Notes: generated from the sequence alone by a model not told the origin. A stretch of 64,000 nucleotides of DNA from Leptolyngbya iicbica LK (GCF_004212215.1 NZ_QVFV01000004.1:62001-126000); one strand, 5' to 3'. Shown: positions 38,006-47,636, counted from the stretch's first letter. Made by a program: numbers and translations.

Positions 38006-38413
38006 GCGACTCCATCTTGACGGAGCCGCTGCTTTACGTTGTGGGCCATTTGCTTGCTGTGGCCAAATTCTTTACTCGCTGCGGCCAAATTCTGAGTGGT
38101 GGCTCACGCGATACAGCGACTTTGCAATGTCGCCTAGTCCGGTTAGTAGCTTCGGATTTTGAGTGCAGCTAAAATACTCTGATGAGAAGAATATGCTTCA
38201 CTGCAGTGGCTTCTTTTCAGTGTGTGAATAAATGCCCACGAGTATCTTTGAATTTGCCACGATACAAGTGTTGAGATTGGTTTTCAACCATTTTTTGTGG
38301 ATCCCTGCTGAATTTCAAATGGTGTCTTTCCTTGGCGTCAAGATTTTCCAGCAAGAAAATATCAAAAATCAACTTTAAAGAAATGTAAGAAAACACATTT
38401 TGAGGCCACCACC
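38006..38413. other. Intergenic region with a short direct repeat
   Basis: 408 bases, no gene. GCTGTGGCCAAATTCT at 38056-38071 is followed by GCTGCGGCCAAATTCT at 38078-38093 (15 of 16 identical, 22-bp period). The last 120 bp are AT-rich and probably hold the promoter of the pentapeptide gene. Confidence 0.5.
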
Positions 38414-38923
38414 ATGAACGTTCGAGAGTTTTTGCGCGAATACAGTCGAGGCGATCGCAATTTTGCTGGGGTGATCCTGCATGGCACTGATCTCAGCCAT
38501 TGCCAATTGAGTGACATTGATTTGAGGCAGGCAGACCTGAGTGGCGCTAATTTGAGAGGGGCTGATCTTAGTCAGGCCAATCTCCGTTATGCCAATCTTG
38601 CCAAGGCCGATTTGACCCAGGCCGTACTCAGCGGCGCTCAATTAGAGGAAGTGAATTTGGCGGGGGCCGTTTTGACCGGGGCCAAGCTCGATGGCACAAG
38701 TCTCATACGGGCCGATCTGCAATTAGCCGACTTTACGCAAGCGGACCTGCAAGGGGCAAACTTGTCGGATGCCAACCTATACCGGGCCAATCTGCACCAG
38801 GCAAACCTGGACGGTACCTGCATCGAAGGAGTTAACGTCGCTGGTTTTGATGTGAGTACAGCGGCGATCGCCTCTAAGGGGTCTCATGTAGTTGCTGCAG
38901 CGATGAGTCGTGCCCGAGTTTAA
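38414..38923 (+). CDS. Pentapeptide-repeat protein, soluble
   Basis: The 169-residue product starts with a short helical cap (MNVREFLREYSRGDRNFAGV) and then has about 20 A(D/N)LxX repeats (residues 25-130), such as ADLSGANLRGADLSQANL. These build a right-handed quadrilateral beta helix. The short tail lacks a membrane helix. It shares its N-terminal cap style with the larger gene at 43327 (NANYLFELYESGYRDFAGI), so the two are related. Function unknown. It ends upstream of a strong terminator. Confidence 0.9.
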   Translation: MNVREFLREYSRGDRNFAGVILHGTDLSHCQLSDIDLRQADLSGANLRGADLSQANLRYANLAKADLTQAVLSGAQLEEVNLAGAVLTGAKLDGTSLIRADLQLADFTQADLQGANLSDANLYRANLHQANLDGTCIEGVNVAGFDVSTAAIASKGSHVVAAAMSRARV

Positions 38924-38966
38924 GCACACTGCCCGTTGAGGCATGGCAGTGACAACGCCTTTAAGG

Positions 38967-39007
38967 GCCGCTGAGGCTAGGGACTTTAGTTAGCCTCAGC
39001 GGCTTTT
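38967..39007 (+). terminator. Rho-independent terminator of the pentapeptide gene
   Basis: GCCGCTGAGGCTA (38967-38979) pairs exactly with TAGCCTCAGCGGC (38991-39003) over an 11-nt loop, followed by TTTT. It lies 43 bp after the stop of the pentapeptide gene. Confidence 0.85.
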
Positions 39008-39106
39008 GGGCAGACTGCATGGAAACTAGCGGAGTTATAAGCTGGGCGATCGCGTGTCAACCCTGGTAACCGAGTTAATTAACTCTCGCAGCAGGAAAAG
39101 GCGCAC

Positions 39107-39445
39107 ATGCGATCGCTTTACTGGTTTCTGGGTGTCGGACTCATGGGGGTGGGCACGTATCTGCTTAGCCGCAATATTCTGCTCACCACCCATCCGTATT
39201 CCTGGTGGCGGGGCATGGCGGCTGATTTGTCAGGGGTGTGCCTCTGTGTCGGTCTGTTTATGGCAATTTGGTTCCGAGGCGAGGCTCGCGTTGCTGGCGG
39301 CATTGCGATCGGCTTTGGCATAGTGTTTATCTTTTTCAACAGTCGCATCGTATTGAGCCCCACCAGCTTGTGGCAATTTTGTCTGGCCTTCGGCTCCATG
39401 AGCCTGGGTTACAAGTTGCTGACAACTCAGCACCATTCTATTTAG
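39107..39445 (+). CDS. Small integral membrane protein
   Basis: The 112-residue protein has about four hydrophobic helices: SLYWFLGVGLMGVGTYLL, LSGVCLCVGLFMAIWF, VAGGIAIGFGIVFIFF and LWQFCLAFGSMSLGYKLL. There is no recognisable catalytic residue. ATG 39107 is the likely start. It stands alone between a terminator and the ArsA-like gene. Function unknown. Confidence 0.62.
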   Translation: MRSLYWFLGVGLMGVGTYLLSRNILLTTHPYSWWRGMAADLSGVCLCVGLFMAIWFRGEARVAGGIAIGFGIVFIFFNSRIVLSPTSLWQFCLAFGSMSLGYKLLTTQHHSI

Positions 39446-39630
39446 TCAGCACCATCCTATTTAGGCAGAGGTTGCCCGCGATCGCGGCTTGGAATGTCAC
39501 GGTCTGACGAGGGCCATCAGAGCTCACGCTGGCAACGGTGAAATGTGGCCCGCAGCGGCGAAAAGCCGTTAAAACCGATACAGTATAAAAAACCGTTACA
39601 TTTTTTGACTAAGGCAGAGGCGACGAGATT

Positions 39631-40812
39631 ATGCGCGTAATTTTAATGACCGGTAAAGGCGGAGTCGGTAAGACCTCTGTTGCTGCGGCGACCGGTTTGC
39701 GTTGCGCCGAACTGGGTTACAAAACGCTGGTCCTCAGCACTGACCCGGCTCATTCCCTGGCTGATAGCTTTGATATGGAGCTAGAGCACAATCCCAAGCC
39801 GGTGCGCCCCAACTTGTGGGGGGCGGAACTCGATGCCCTGTTAGAACTAGAAGGTAACTGGGGAGCGGTCAAGCGCTACATCACTGAGGTGTTACAAGCC
39901 CGTGGTTTAGAAGGCGTTGAAGCAGAAGAACTGGCCATTTTGCCGGGCATGGACGAGATTTTTAGCCTGGTCCGCATGAAGCGTCATTATGACGAGGGCG
40001 AGTATGACGTTCTGATTATCGACTCCGCGCCGACTGGGACGGCGTTGCGACTACTCAGTTTGCCCGAGGTCGCTGGCTGGTACATGCGCCGTTTTTACAA
40101 GCCGTTTGAGGCAGTTTCCGCCGCCCTGCGTCCCCTGGTAGAGCCACTGTTTCGTCCAGTTGCCGGCTTTTCCTTGCCGACGAAAGAGGTGATGGACGCG
40201 CCCTACGAGTTTTATGAGCAACTGGTCGAGTTGGAGAAAGTGCTAACTGACACGGCTACTACCTCAGTTCGCCTCGTCACGAATCCAGAAAAGATGGTAA
40301 TTAAGGAGTCTTTGCGGGCTCATGCCTATCTGAGCCTTTACAACGTGGGGACAGATTTGGTGATTGCTAATCGCATTATTCCTGACTCTGTGCAGGATCC
40401 ATTTTTCCAGCGTTGGAAGGATCAGCAGCAACAATATCGCCATGAAATTCATGAAAATTTTCGCCCGTTGCCCGTTCGCGAAATCCCCTTATATTCCGAA
40501 GAAATGTGCGGCATTGCCGCGTTAGAGCGGTTAAAGGAAACCCTCTACGGAGATGATGATCCAGCTCAGGTGTTTTACAAAGAAAATACGCTGCGGGTGA
40601 TTCAGCAGGGCAACGACTACAGCCTTGAGGTCTACCTCCCCGGCATTCCCAAAAGTCAGGTCGAACTGAGCAAATCGGCCGATGAGCTCAATATTCGCAT
40701 CGGCAATCATCGCCGTAACCTGGTATTGCCGCAGGCGTTAGCCGCGCTGAATCCGGCTGGAGCCAAGATGGAGGAAGATTATCTAAAGATCCGGTTTGCG
40801 TCAGCATCGTAG
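39631..40812 (+). CDS. ArsA/Get3 family ATPase with HSP20-like C-terminus
   Basis: The 393-residue protein has the P-loop GKGGVGKTS (residues 8-16), the switch region [13 protein letters not shown], the [12 protein letters not shown] block and the A-loop-type region [15 protein letters not shown]. The last 80 residues (from [16 protein letters not shown]) are an ArsA-HSP20-like beta domain. In bacteria such proteins are linked to arsenite efflux or to membrane-protein targeting; the presence of an added beta domain is typical of the cyanobacterial form. No arsB partner is seen nearby. Start ATG 39631. Confidence 0.88.
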   Translation: MRVILMTGKGGVGKTSVAAATGLRCAELGYKTLVLSTDPAHSLADSFDMELEHNPKPVRPNLWGAELDALLELEGNWGAVKRYITEVLQARGLEGVEAEELAILPGMDEIFSLVRMKRHYDEGEYDVLIIDSAPTGTALRLLSLPEVAGWYMRRFYKPFEAVSAALRPLVEPLFRPVAGFSLPTKEVMDAPYEFYEQLVELEKVLTDTATTSVRLVTNPEKMVIKESLRAHAYLSLYNVGTDLVIANRIIPDSVQDPFFQRWKDQQQQYRHEIHENFRPLPVREIPLYSEEMCGIAALERLKETLYGDDDPAQVFYKENTLRVIQQGNDYSLEVYLPGIPKSQVELSKSADELNIRIGNHRRNLVLPQALAALNPAGAKMEEDYLKIRFASAS

Positions 40813-40901
40813 GCGATCGCAACCCGCAGGTACAACTGCGCCAAACCATCAGTTCTCAGGGTAGAGTGGAGCTGTGTGAATAACTGTAAAGCTGGCACTA
40901 T

Positions 40902-41729
40902 ATGGACGCTGACGCCTCGATCAAAATTCGTCGATCTGCCCCCGTTAACTTTTTGAAAGCGCTTGTGGATGATAGCCTGACAGTCTTTTGGGGCGATTGG
41001 CTAGATCTGCGGGTGCGAATTCCGCAGGTGGCAGCTTCTGGTTTGGTGTCACCGCTGATCTATATTTTGGCGTTTGGTTTAGGGCTCGGCAGCTCTCTCG
41101 ATCGCGTCACGCAACCCACCGTTGGCGAGACCTATCTGGAATTCATTTTGCCGGGAATGGTAGCGCTGTCTTCGATGGTCATTAGCTTTGGGGGAACGAC
41201 TTTCTCCATTTGTGGTGATCGCTTGTTCACCAAAACCTTTGAAGAGATGCTGCTGTATCCAGTGCATCCCCTGGCGCTGCACCTTGGCAAGATGATGGCC
41301 GGAATTGTGCGGGGCATGATGACGGCGGCGTCGGTAATTTTGGTGGCAGTGCTGTTTACTGGCAAGCTGTGGAGTTTCATCAACCCGCTGTTTCTGGGTC
41401 TCTTGGTACTCAACTGCGCCGTGTTTGCTGGGCTCGGCGTGATTGTGGGCCTAAATGTCAAATCGTTAGAAAGCGTCGGCCTATTTAATAACTTTTTGAT
41501 TGTGCCGATGTCGTTTTTAGGGGGCACATTTTTTGATCCCGCCACCTTGCCCCCCGTGTTGAAAGGAATTGTTTATCTACTGCCGCTGACCTACACCACG
41601 ATCGGTTTGCGAGCAGCGGCTTACCAGCCCTTGTCAGAGTTTCCCTGGTATAGTTTTCCGATTCTCCTTGCGGTGGCGATCGCACTGGCCTATGTCGGGG
41701 CTTATCAATTTTCCCATCAACAAGATTGA
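40902..41729 (+). CDS. ABC-2 type transporter permease
   Basis: The 275-residue protein has the six-helix ABC-2 arrangement: a cytoplasmic start, a short elbow (AASGLVSPLIYILAFGLGLG), FILPGMVALSSMVISFGGTT, MAGIVRGMMTAASVILVAVLF, PLFLGLLVLNCAVFAGLGVIV, FLIVPMSFLGGTFF and FPILLAVAIALAYVGAY. The central 'PGM...' and 'FL.GTFF' loops are typical. It needs an ATPase partner, but none is adjacent. The substrate is unknown. It follows the ArsA-like gene by 89 bp, in the same direction. Confidence 0.87.
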   Translation: MDADASIKIRRSAPVNFLKALVDDSLTVFWGDWLDLRVRIPQVAASGLVSPLIYILAFGLGLGSSLDRVTQPTVGETYLEFILPGMVALSSMVISFGGTTFSICGDRLFTKTFEEMLLYPVHPLALHLGKMMAGIVRGMMTAASVILVAVLFTGKLWSFINPLFLGLLVLNCAVFAGLGVIVGLNVKSLESVGLFNNFLIVPMSFLGGTFFDPATLPPVLKGIVYLLPLTYTTIGLRAAAYQPLSEFPWYSFPILLAVAIALAYVGAYQFSHQQD

Positions 41730-41830
41730 GCCAGGCCAATCAGCGGTCGCGATGTCCGCTGTTCCGTTTCATTGGTTCACGTTTGTTTGCTTTGGGATCG
41801 CCGAAGAGTGAATGCCTTGGAGCCATAGCT

Positions 41831-41865
41831 GTCACGACCCCACAACGTCGTCGCGGGGTCGTGAC
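41831..41865. other. 11-bp perfect hairpin
   Basis: GTCACGACCCC (41831-41841) and GGGGTCGTGAC (41855-41865) pair exactly over a 13-nt loop, 100 bp after the permease stop and 88 bp before the next start. There is no T-run. It may be a terminator or leader structure. Confidence 0.5.
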
Positions 41866-41952
41866 GAGCTGCGCTGTTATTAGCAGATTATGGAGATCCC
41901 CGTAAATAGAGCTAAACTGTTTTTTACTTCGTATAGTGTGTGCCTACCAGCT

Positions 41953-42846
41953 ATGCAAACTGCTCAAACTAATTCAGCCGTGAACGATATTTTGGGCCAA
42001 GCGCGCCAAGGCAGCGTTGCCGCGATCATTCAGATATTGAATGAGCGGCTGGCCGATGTGCAAATTAGGACGCGGGCAATCTTAGCCGACGGCATTTTAC
42101 AGCTGTTATGCGAAGCGCCCAAACCTGAGCAGTTAGAGCAAAATACTGTAGTCGATCGCGTCCGCAGCATTCTCGAAGATTTGTCACCTCGCGGCATTCG
42201 CAAAGTCAACATCAATAGTCGGATCGTTCGCGAGCAGCAACTCCTCTGGTTTGAAGAGATTACTCGCGATCCCGAAAATCAACTCCTCTGGTCGGAACTG
42301 ATTAAGCTGAAGCAGCCGAATCCAGTGACGCGGTTTTGGCGCGATCGTCAAGTCCCTAAAGGTCGCCAGGAGATCGTCGTATCCAACACTAAAAATCAGC
42401 AACTCAGCCAGAAGTATTTTGTGCGTGGCCTTGTCGGGGGCGCTAGTCTATGTCTATTGCTGGTACTGCTGGGCTGGGTGCTTAAGCATCGTCTAGGCAT
42501 TTCTTGGGCCCAGATCGACAGTACGTCTACTCCTGTGGCGGAAGAGACTGCTACATCAGATGCGGCAGCACCGGCCCAGGCGTCGTTTGCCCAGGCCGTG
42601 CGATTAGCGCAACAAGCTGTTGACGATGGTCAAGCGGCGGAAACCTCGGCAGAGTGGCTGGACCTGGCGGCGCGTTGGCAGCGGGCAGCGGACCTCATGG
42701 CGGAAGTGCCGCCCGAAAATGAAAATTACACGATCGCCCAAGATCGCGTGATGAGCTATCAGCAAAATAGCGATCAGGCGCTTGCCAAAGCAGAGCAGGT
42801 GCAAGCGACCGAAGATGCTGAAGCTGATTTGGACACTGGAAATTAA
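41953..42846 (+). CDS. Membrane-anchored protein, cyanobacterial, function unknown
   Basis: The 297-residue protein has a soluble N-terminal helical region (AVNDILGQARQGSVAAIIQILNERL), a segment with VVDRVRSILEDLSPRGIRKVNINSRI, then one membrane helix (LVGGASLCLLLVLLGWVL), and an Ala/Gln-rich helical C-terminus. No catalytic motif is seen. Start ATG 41953 (MQTAQTNSA) was chosen for the conserved-looking part; an upstream in-frame ATG at 41890 is possible. It ends 40 bp from convergent cutA. Confidence 0.6.
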   Translation: MQTAQTNSAVNDILGQARQGSVAAIIQILNERLADVQIRTRAILADGILQLLCEAPKPEQLEQNTVVDRVRSILEDLSPRGIRKVNINSRIVREQQLLWFEEITRDPENQLLWSELIKLKQPNPVTRFWRDRQVPKGRQEIVVSNTKNQQLSQKYFVRGLVGGASLCLLLVLLGWVLKHRLGISWAQIDSTSTPVAEETATSDAAAPAQASFAQAVRLAQQAVDDGQAAETSAEWLDLAARWQRAADLMAEVPPENENYTIAQDRVMSYQQNSDQALAKAEQVQATEDAEADLDTGN

Positions 42847-42885
42847 GGGGATCGGAGCGATCGCGAGCAAAACTTTGAATCTCGC

Positions 42886-43209
42886 CTAGCCAGACGATTG
42901 GGTATTGTGAGCCAGCCAAGCCATATAGGGTTCACTGCCTTGGTGAATGGGGATCGCCAAAATCTCAGGCACATCGTATGGATGCAACATGCCCAGTGCT
43001 GTCTCAATTTTGGGAAATAAAGCGAGATCGGTCTTGATGATCAGTTGCCATTCGGCCGCTTGTTCGACTTTTCCTTCCCAGGTGTAGACCGAGTGAATGG
43101 GATAAAGATTGACGCAAGCTGCCAGGCGATCGCCCACGAGCGCTTGGGCAATTTCCTGGGCTGATTCTTGGGTATCTACTGTAACTAAAACAATGCCGTA
43201 TGTTGCCAA
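42886..43209 (-). CDS. cutA: Divalent-cation tolerance protein CutA
   Basis: The 107-residue trimeric protein of the CutA1 fold is named for copper tolerance; its exact role is unclear. The family blocks are VLVTVDTQESAQEIAQALV, LAACVNLYPIHSVYTWEGKVE, WQLIIKTDLALFPKIE, and HPYDVPEILAIPI. Cys and Glu residues for metal contact are in AACVNL and WEGKVE. Length is normal. Convergent with the preceding gene. Confidence 0.94.
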   Translation of the reverse strand: MATYGIVLVTVDTQESAQEIAQALVGDRLAACVNLYPIHSVYTWEGKVEQAAEWQLIIKTDLALFPKIETALGMLHPYDVPEILAIPIHQGSEPYMAWLAHNTQSSG

Positions 43210-43326
43210 GATTGCAGCCCTCCTTCAATGAGTTGACATGTGCAAGACTAGGGCGAGATAGATCGTCTGAGGGACGATCTTCAATAGCCGGATAGTAAGT
43301 GCCCGAACGTTCAAGGTAGGCGGTAT

Positions 43327-44247
43327 TTATTCCACAAATTGTGATGCACTTAAGGTTTCTCGAGTGGACCGATGGCTCCAGCGAGTATCGCCGCAGGCTT
43401 TATTAAGCAGGTCGGCTTGAGAGCCTCGCGGTAAAATCGCATCGGTAAATTCGGTGCCTTCGATCGAACAGGCATCCAATTTGGCTCCAGCTAAGTTGGC
43501 CCAAGAGAGATCGGCCCGATCAAGGTTGACGCCGAGCATTTTGGCTCGCCACAAAATACTGCCAGTCATATTAGCGCCGGTGAGATTTACCTGATTGAGA
43601 CTGGCTTCTCTGAGGGTCGCGAAACTGAGGTTGGCGGCGGTGAGGTTGGCGTAATCCAATTGCGCGCCATTCAGTTTGGCCTCTTGTAAATTGAGTCCAC
43701 TCAGGTTCATGCCAGTCAGGTTTAGCCCATTGAGGTAAGCGCCTTCTAAGTTGACATCGTCGAGGAAGGTGCGTCCTAAGGCGGCACCGCTCAGCCGCAC
43801 GCCGCTTAAGTTAGCCCATGCGAGGTTGGCATGGCGCAGATCGGCCCCGCGTAAATTGGCGCCACAAAGATTAGCGCCGCAGAGGTTGGCGCCTCTGAGG
43901 CTGGCGCCGCGCAGATTGGCCCCACTCAGATTGGCCCCACTCAGTTGGGTATCGGATAAGTCCGACTTCACCATGAAGGTGCCCCTGAGGTCAGCTTTCT
44001 TGAGTTGTGCACGCTGCAGGTTGACTTCACTCAGCTTGGCAAAACTGGCGTTGACTCGGTACAGGTTGGTATTGGCGAGATTCGCTTTAGTTAAGAAGGC
44101 CCGACTGAGGTTAGCCTGCACTAAACTCGCATGTTGGAGGTTAATGTCGATAAGAATTCGCTGTCTGAGATCGACACCACTGAGGTGAATGCCCGCAAAG
44201 TCGCGGTACCCCGATTCATACAGTTCAAACAAATAATTGGCATTCAT
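43327..44247 (-). CDS. Large pentapeptide-repeat protein
   Basis: The 306-residue protein starts MNANYLFELYESGYRDFAGI and then has about 45 A(D/N)LxX-type repeats (residues 20-280) such as ANLSGANLRGASLRGANL. A short charged tail follows (ACGDTRWSHRSTRETL). Soluble beta-helix, probably cytoplasmic; no membrane helix. ATG 44247 is chosen because the family's N-terminal cap starts there; the frame is open to 44283. It is related in style to the gene at 38414. Function unknown. Confidence 0.9.
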   Translation of the reverse strand: MNANYLFELYESGYRDFAGIHLSGVDLRQRILIDINLQHASLVQANLSRAFLTKANLANTNLYRVNASFAKLSEVNLQRAQLKKADLRGTFMVKSDLSDTQLSGANLSGANLRGASLRGANLCGANLCGANLRGADLRHANLAWANLSGVRLSGAALGRTFLDDVNLEGAYLNGLNLTGMNLSGLNLQEAKLNGAQLDYANLTAANLSFATLREASLNQVNLTGANMTGSILWRAKMLGVNLDRADLSWANLAGAKLDACSIEGTEFTDAILPRGSQADLLNKACGDTRWSHRSTRETLSASQFVE

Positions 44248-44620
44248 GATGAATTGCCCCTTTGCCAGTGTTCGGCTGTGCAATCTAAAAAGTTGAGCGA
44301 CACATCCGACTCCTGTTGAGGAATGGCAGGTATTGGTAACTAAAAGTAGGTACTAAAGGTGGGCATAAATAAGGGGTTTTATGGGCGACGCGGATGTCTG
44401 TGTGGTAGTACAGTGAGCCGTTGCAGAGAGCAACGAATGACGACCAGGCGAGCAATGACCAAATGTTGTGTCAGTTGGGGTAATTGCGATCGCCTGACTA
44501 AGAGCGCAAAGATCAAGTGCTCATCTTCACGGTAAGAGGCCAACGCCTAAATTGGAAGATTTTGTTAATTTGATTGATAATTCAGAGAAAAACTTAGTAG
44601 TCGCGAAGGGATGGTTGAAA
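44248..44620. other. Divergent control region
   Basis: 373 bases between two divergent genes hold no credible gene. A GCGATCGC lies near 44487. No clear promoter hexamers were assigned. Confidence 0.5.
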
Positions 44621-45259
44621 ATGCTGCGTCGGTCTTTGTTGGCAACCCTTTGGGTGGCATTTGTGGTCTATGCCTTTGGCTTTGCGCCACCTGATCAGGT
44701 TGACACGGGCGAATTAATCCTGCATCTGTCGACCGGTCAGTGGGACGAGATCAACCCTGCGATCGTGGCATTGTTTAACCTGATGGGCATCTGGCCGATG
44801 GCGTATGCCTGTCTAGCGTTGATTGATGGCCAGGGACAGTCGGTGCCAGCGTGGCCGTTTGTGGCAGGTAGTTTTGGTCTAGGGGCGTTTCTGCTTTTGC
44901 CTTATCTAGTGCTGCGGCAGCCGAATCCCACTTTTGATGGACCGAAGTCGCGCATGATCGCGCTGGCGGATTCTCGTTGGTTAGGACTCAGTTTACTGGT
45001 CGCTTCGGTCGTCCTGATGGGGTATGCCGCCTATGCCGGGGACTGGGCCGATTTCATCGCTCAGTGGCAGACCAGTCGGTTTATTCACGTAATGAGTCTC
45101 GATTTTTGTCTGCTCTGGCTGCTGGTGCCCAGCTTGCTGGGCGACGATATGGCCCGTCGCGGCTTCAAGAATAATCTCGTTTTTGGGCTGGTGAGTGCTG
45201 TGCCACTGGTGGGTCTGACGGCTTATTTAACGTTTCGTCCAGCTCTGGATGAGGCTTGA
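44621..45259 (+). CDS. Conserved membrane protein, DUF2834-like
   Basis: The 212-residue protein has about six membrane helices, for example LLATLWVAFVVYAFGFA, GIWPMAYACLALIDG, FVAGSFGLGAFLLLPYLVL and LVFGLVSAVPLVGLTAYL. From memory it resembles the DUF2834 group of cyanobacteria and plastids. ATG 44621 (MLRRSLLATL) has AAGGGA about 9 nt upstream; a longer frame starts at 44552. It lies 92 bp before the multicopper oxidase gene, in the same direction. Confidence 0.68.
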   Translation: MLRRSLLATLWVAFVVYAFGFAPPDQVDTGELILHLSTGQWDEINPAIVALFNLMGIWPMAYACLALIDGQGQSVPAWPFVAGSFGLGAFLLLPYLVLRQPNPTFDGPKSRMIALADSRWLGLSLLVASVVLMGYAAYAGDWADFIAQWQTSRFIHVMSLDFCLLWLLVPSLLGDDMARRGFKNNLVFGLVSAVPLVGLTAYLTFRPALDEA

Positions 45260-45351
45260 GTAAAGCCTATTAAGTTGTCTCTCCAGCAGACTGGAGCTTA
45301 TACGGTAAAACTAGATCTTACTCACGTGGGCTGATTTCCCTTCGGCACAGT

Positions 45352-46806
45352 ATGGAACGTCGTCAATTTTTACAATATGCGGGCAGTTCGATCGCCGCGA
45401 TCGCCCTGGTGCAATGCACGAGAGCGGCTAAGCATCAGCGCCCGAGTCCGCCCTTGGTGAGTGTGGATGGTGCTTTGACCGTTGACCTGACGGCGACCGA
45501 GCAAACGGTGACATTGGCGGGCCGTTCCGCGCAGCTGCTTACCTATAACGGTCAAATGCCTGGGCCGCTGTGGGAAGTGCAGGCGGGGGATACGCTGGCG
45601 GTTAACTTTACCAATGGCCTCACTCAGCCAACGAATCTCCATTTTCATGGGTTGCACATTCCACCGACGGACAGGGCCGATAATGTGTTTGTGTCGGTGC
45701 CGTCAGGAGAGCAATTTCGGTATGAATTTGCGATCGCTCCCACGCATCCTGGTGGCTTGTTTTGGTATCATCCCCACCACCATGGCTTGGTTGCGGCGCA
45801 ACTGGCAGGCGGTTTGGCCGGGCCGTTAATTGTGCGTGGTGCCGTGGATGCCATTCCAGAAATTCAGGCGGCATCGGAAGAAATCTTGGTACTGCAAGAC
45901 TTTGATCTGACGTGGCGGGGTCAGCGGCGAGAGCCAACACCGATCTTTCGCCGGTGGGGCCGTCAAGGCGACTTAATTACGGTTAACGGCGATCGCGCGC
46001 CAGGGCTCACAATCCCTCAACGAGGCTTGCTGCGACTGCGATTGTTGAACGCCTCACCCTCTCGCATCTATCGTTTGCGACTGGAAAATCATCCCTGGCA
46101 CTTAATCGGCATGGATGGCAGCACTCTGGCCGCTCCGCTTGCGTTAGACGACCTCATCCTGGCTCCCGGCAATCGGGCGGATGTATTGGTGGCGGGCGAT
46201 CGCGAACCCGGAGCCTATACCCTCATGAGCCTGCCCTACGATCGCGGCATTAGCGACATGATGGCGGCCATGGAAGATGACGCTGCGCCGAGTGTTGATG
46301 CTGCCACCGGAGCGATCGCGCAATTGCAGTATGGCGATGCGACGACCGAAGTACCCTTGCCCCAAACCTTACTGACCTCGCCCGAACTGCCTACCCCAAG
46401 CCGTCGCCGTGAATTTGTGCTGGATCACGGGATTGATGGTGACCAGGCATTTTTGATCAATGGGCGCGGGTTTGCCCACGATCGCGTTGATACGACAGTG
46501 CAACTCGGCACCGTCGAAGAATGGCATATCGTTAACAAGGCCGGTATGGATCATCCCTTTCATCTGCATACCAACGCTTTTCAGATCGTGCGCCGCAATG
46601 GCCAGCCTGTACCAACCCCTATGTGGCAAGACGTGGTGAATATTCCCGCTTATGAGTCCGTCGATTTATTGGTACCGTTTAACGACTTTGCGGGCAAAAC
46701 CGTCTACCACTGCCATATTTTGGACCACGAAGATCAAGGCATGATGGGCATTATTGAGATGCAAGCCGCGTCAACGCATCGAGCCACTCAACAGTCCATG
46801 ATTTAA
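45352..46806 (+). CDS. Multicopper oxidase, Tat-exported
   Basis: The 484-residue enzyme oxidises a substrate (metal ion or phenol) and reduces oxygen to water. The N-terminus MERRQFLQYAGSSIAAIALVQC has a twin-arginine motif and a lipobox-like Cys, so it is exported folded. Copper motifs are HFHGLH (about 97-102), HPHHHG (about 140-145), HPFHLH (about 401-406), and HCHILDHEDQGMMG, with the type-1 His-Cys-His and methionine ligands. This is a CueO/laccase-type layout of three cupredoxin domains. The substrate is unknown. The next gene is convergent. Confidence 0.93.
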   Translation: MERRQFLQYAGSSIAAIALVQCTRAAKHQRPSPPLVSVDGALTVDLTATEQTVTLAGRSAQLLTYNGQMPGPLWEVQAGDTLAVNFTNGLTQPTNLHFHGLHIPPTDRADNVFVSVPSGEQFRYEFAIAPTHPGGLFWYHPHHHGLVAAQLAGGLAGPLIVRGAVDAIPEIQAASEEILVLQDFDLTWRGQRREPTPIFRRWGRQGDLITVNGDRAPGLTIPQRGLLRLRLLNASPSRIYRLRLENHPWHLIGMDGSTLAAPLALDDLILAPGNRADVLVAGDREPGAYTLMSLPYDRGISDMMAAMEDDAAPSVDAATGAIAQLQYGDATTEVPLPQTLLTSPELPTPSRRREFVLDHGIDGDQAFLINGRGFAHDRVDTTVQLGTVEEWHIVNKAGMDHPFHLHTNAFQIVRRNGQPVPTPMWQDVVNIPAYESVDLLVPFNDFAGKTVYHCHILDHEDQGMMGIIEMQAASTHRATQQSMI

Positions 46807-46853
46807 GAGGCGTGGAGAAGGTATTCCAAGGTTTGGGGGTAGTGGACCTGCTC

Positions 46854-47636
46854 TTAGGCAAACCAATCGGCGATCGCTCCAATGCCTGTCAACTCACCAT
46901 CTGGTGTAATGCCCATTTTGCTGGCGAGATGAGGGCGATACTTGCCCGTTTGCACAACGACTGCCTTCATGCCCATGGCCTGGGCACCTTGCACATCGGC
47001 TTCCAGATCATCCCCGATCATCACGACCTCGGCGGGGGGCAGGCCCAAGTTTGCCAACGCAATCTTATAGAAGAAAGGATCGGGCTTGCCGCTGACGATC
47101 GCCTTTTGGTCCGTCGCATATTCCAAGCCAGCAACAAATGCACCAATATCTAATTGCAGTCCTGCTTCCCACTGCCAGTACTTGCCGCGATGTAACGCGA
47201 TCAGCTGGGCACCCTTCATCAACAGGCGAAATACTCGATTCATGATGCGATAGTTCCAGTCGTCGCCGATATCACCGACCACAATGACATCGGCATCCAT
47301 GTCCGACCAAGTGAACTCGGCAAACTCTTGCTGAGCATCCGCCGCTACGAGGGGATAAATCTTGGGATTGCCCATTTGCCGCAACTGCAAGACGGCTGCA
47401 CTAGCGGTCGTGATGATCTCGGTTGGCGCGATCGCTAATCCCATGGTCGCCAAACTCTGGCTCATCGACTGGGTGCACTGGGTCGTGTTGTTCGTCACAA
47501 ATCGGTACGGTAACCCACTTTTTTGCAACGCCGCGATCGCCGCCTGGGCTCCGGGCAGCACTCGGCTGCCCACATAAAATACGCCATTCAGGTCGAGCAG
47601 CAATCCTTTAGCCGACTTCAGGTAATCCGGTAGCAT
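46854..47636 (-). CDS. HAD-superfamily class IIA hydrolase (LHPP-like)
   Basis: The 260-residue phosphatase has HAD motif I as LLLDLNGVFYVG, motif II in VTNNTT, the lysine in IVSGKPDPFF and motif IV in MIGDDLEADV. The usual second aspartate of motif I is Asn here (DLNG in place of DxDG), as in the LHPP-like subgroup that has Ser at this place. Acts on phosphate esters, perhaps phospholysine/phosphohistidine-type; the substrate is not known. Start ATG 47636. Divergent from the aminotransferase. Confidence 0.88.
   Translation of the reverse strand: MLPDYLKSAKGLLLDLNGVFYVGSRVLPGAQAAIAALQKSGLPYRFVTNNTTQCTQSMSQSLATMGLAIAPTEIITTASAAVLQLRQMGNPKIYPLVAADAQQEFAEFTWSDMDADVIVVGDIGDDWNYRIMNRVFRLLMKGAQLIALHRGKYWQWEAGLQLDIGAFVAGLEYATDQKAIVSGKPDPFFYKIALANLGLPPAEVVMIGDDLEADVQGAQAMGMKAVVVQTGKYRPHLASKMGITPDGELTGIGAIADWFA

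Noticed and set aside
43751-44188. 145-codon plus-strand frame
   Set aside because: It is an antisense image of the pentapeptide repeats and has a low-complexity composition.
46812-47153. 113-codon frame after the multicopper oxidase
   Set aside because: Antisense shadow of the HAD phosphatase gene, which has clear motifs.
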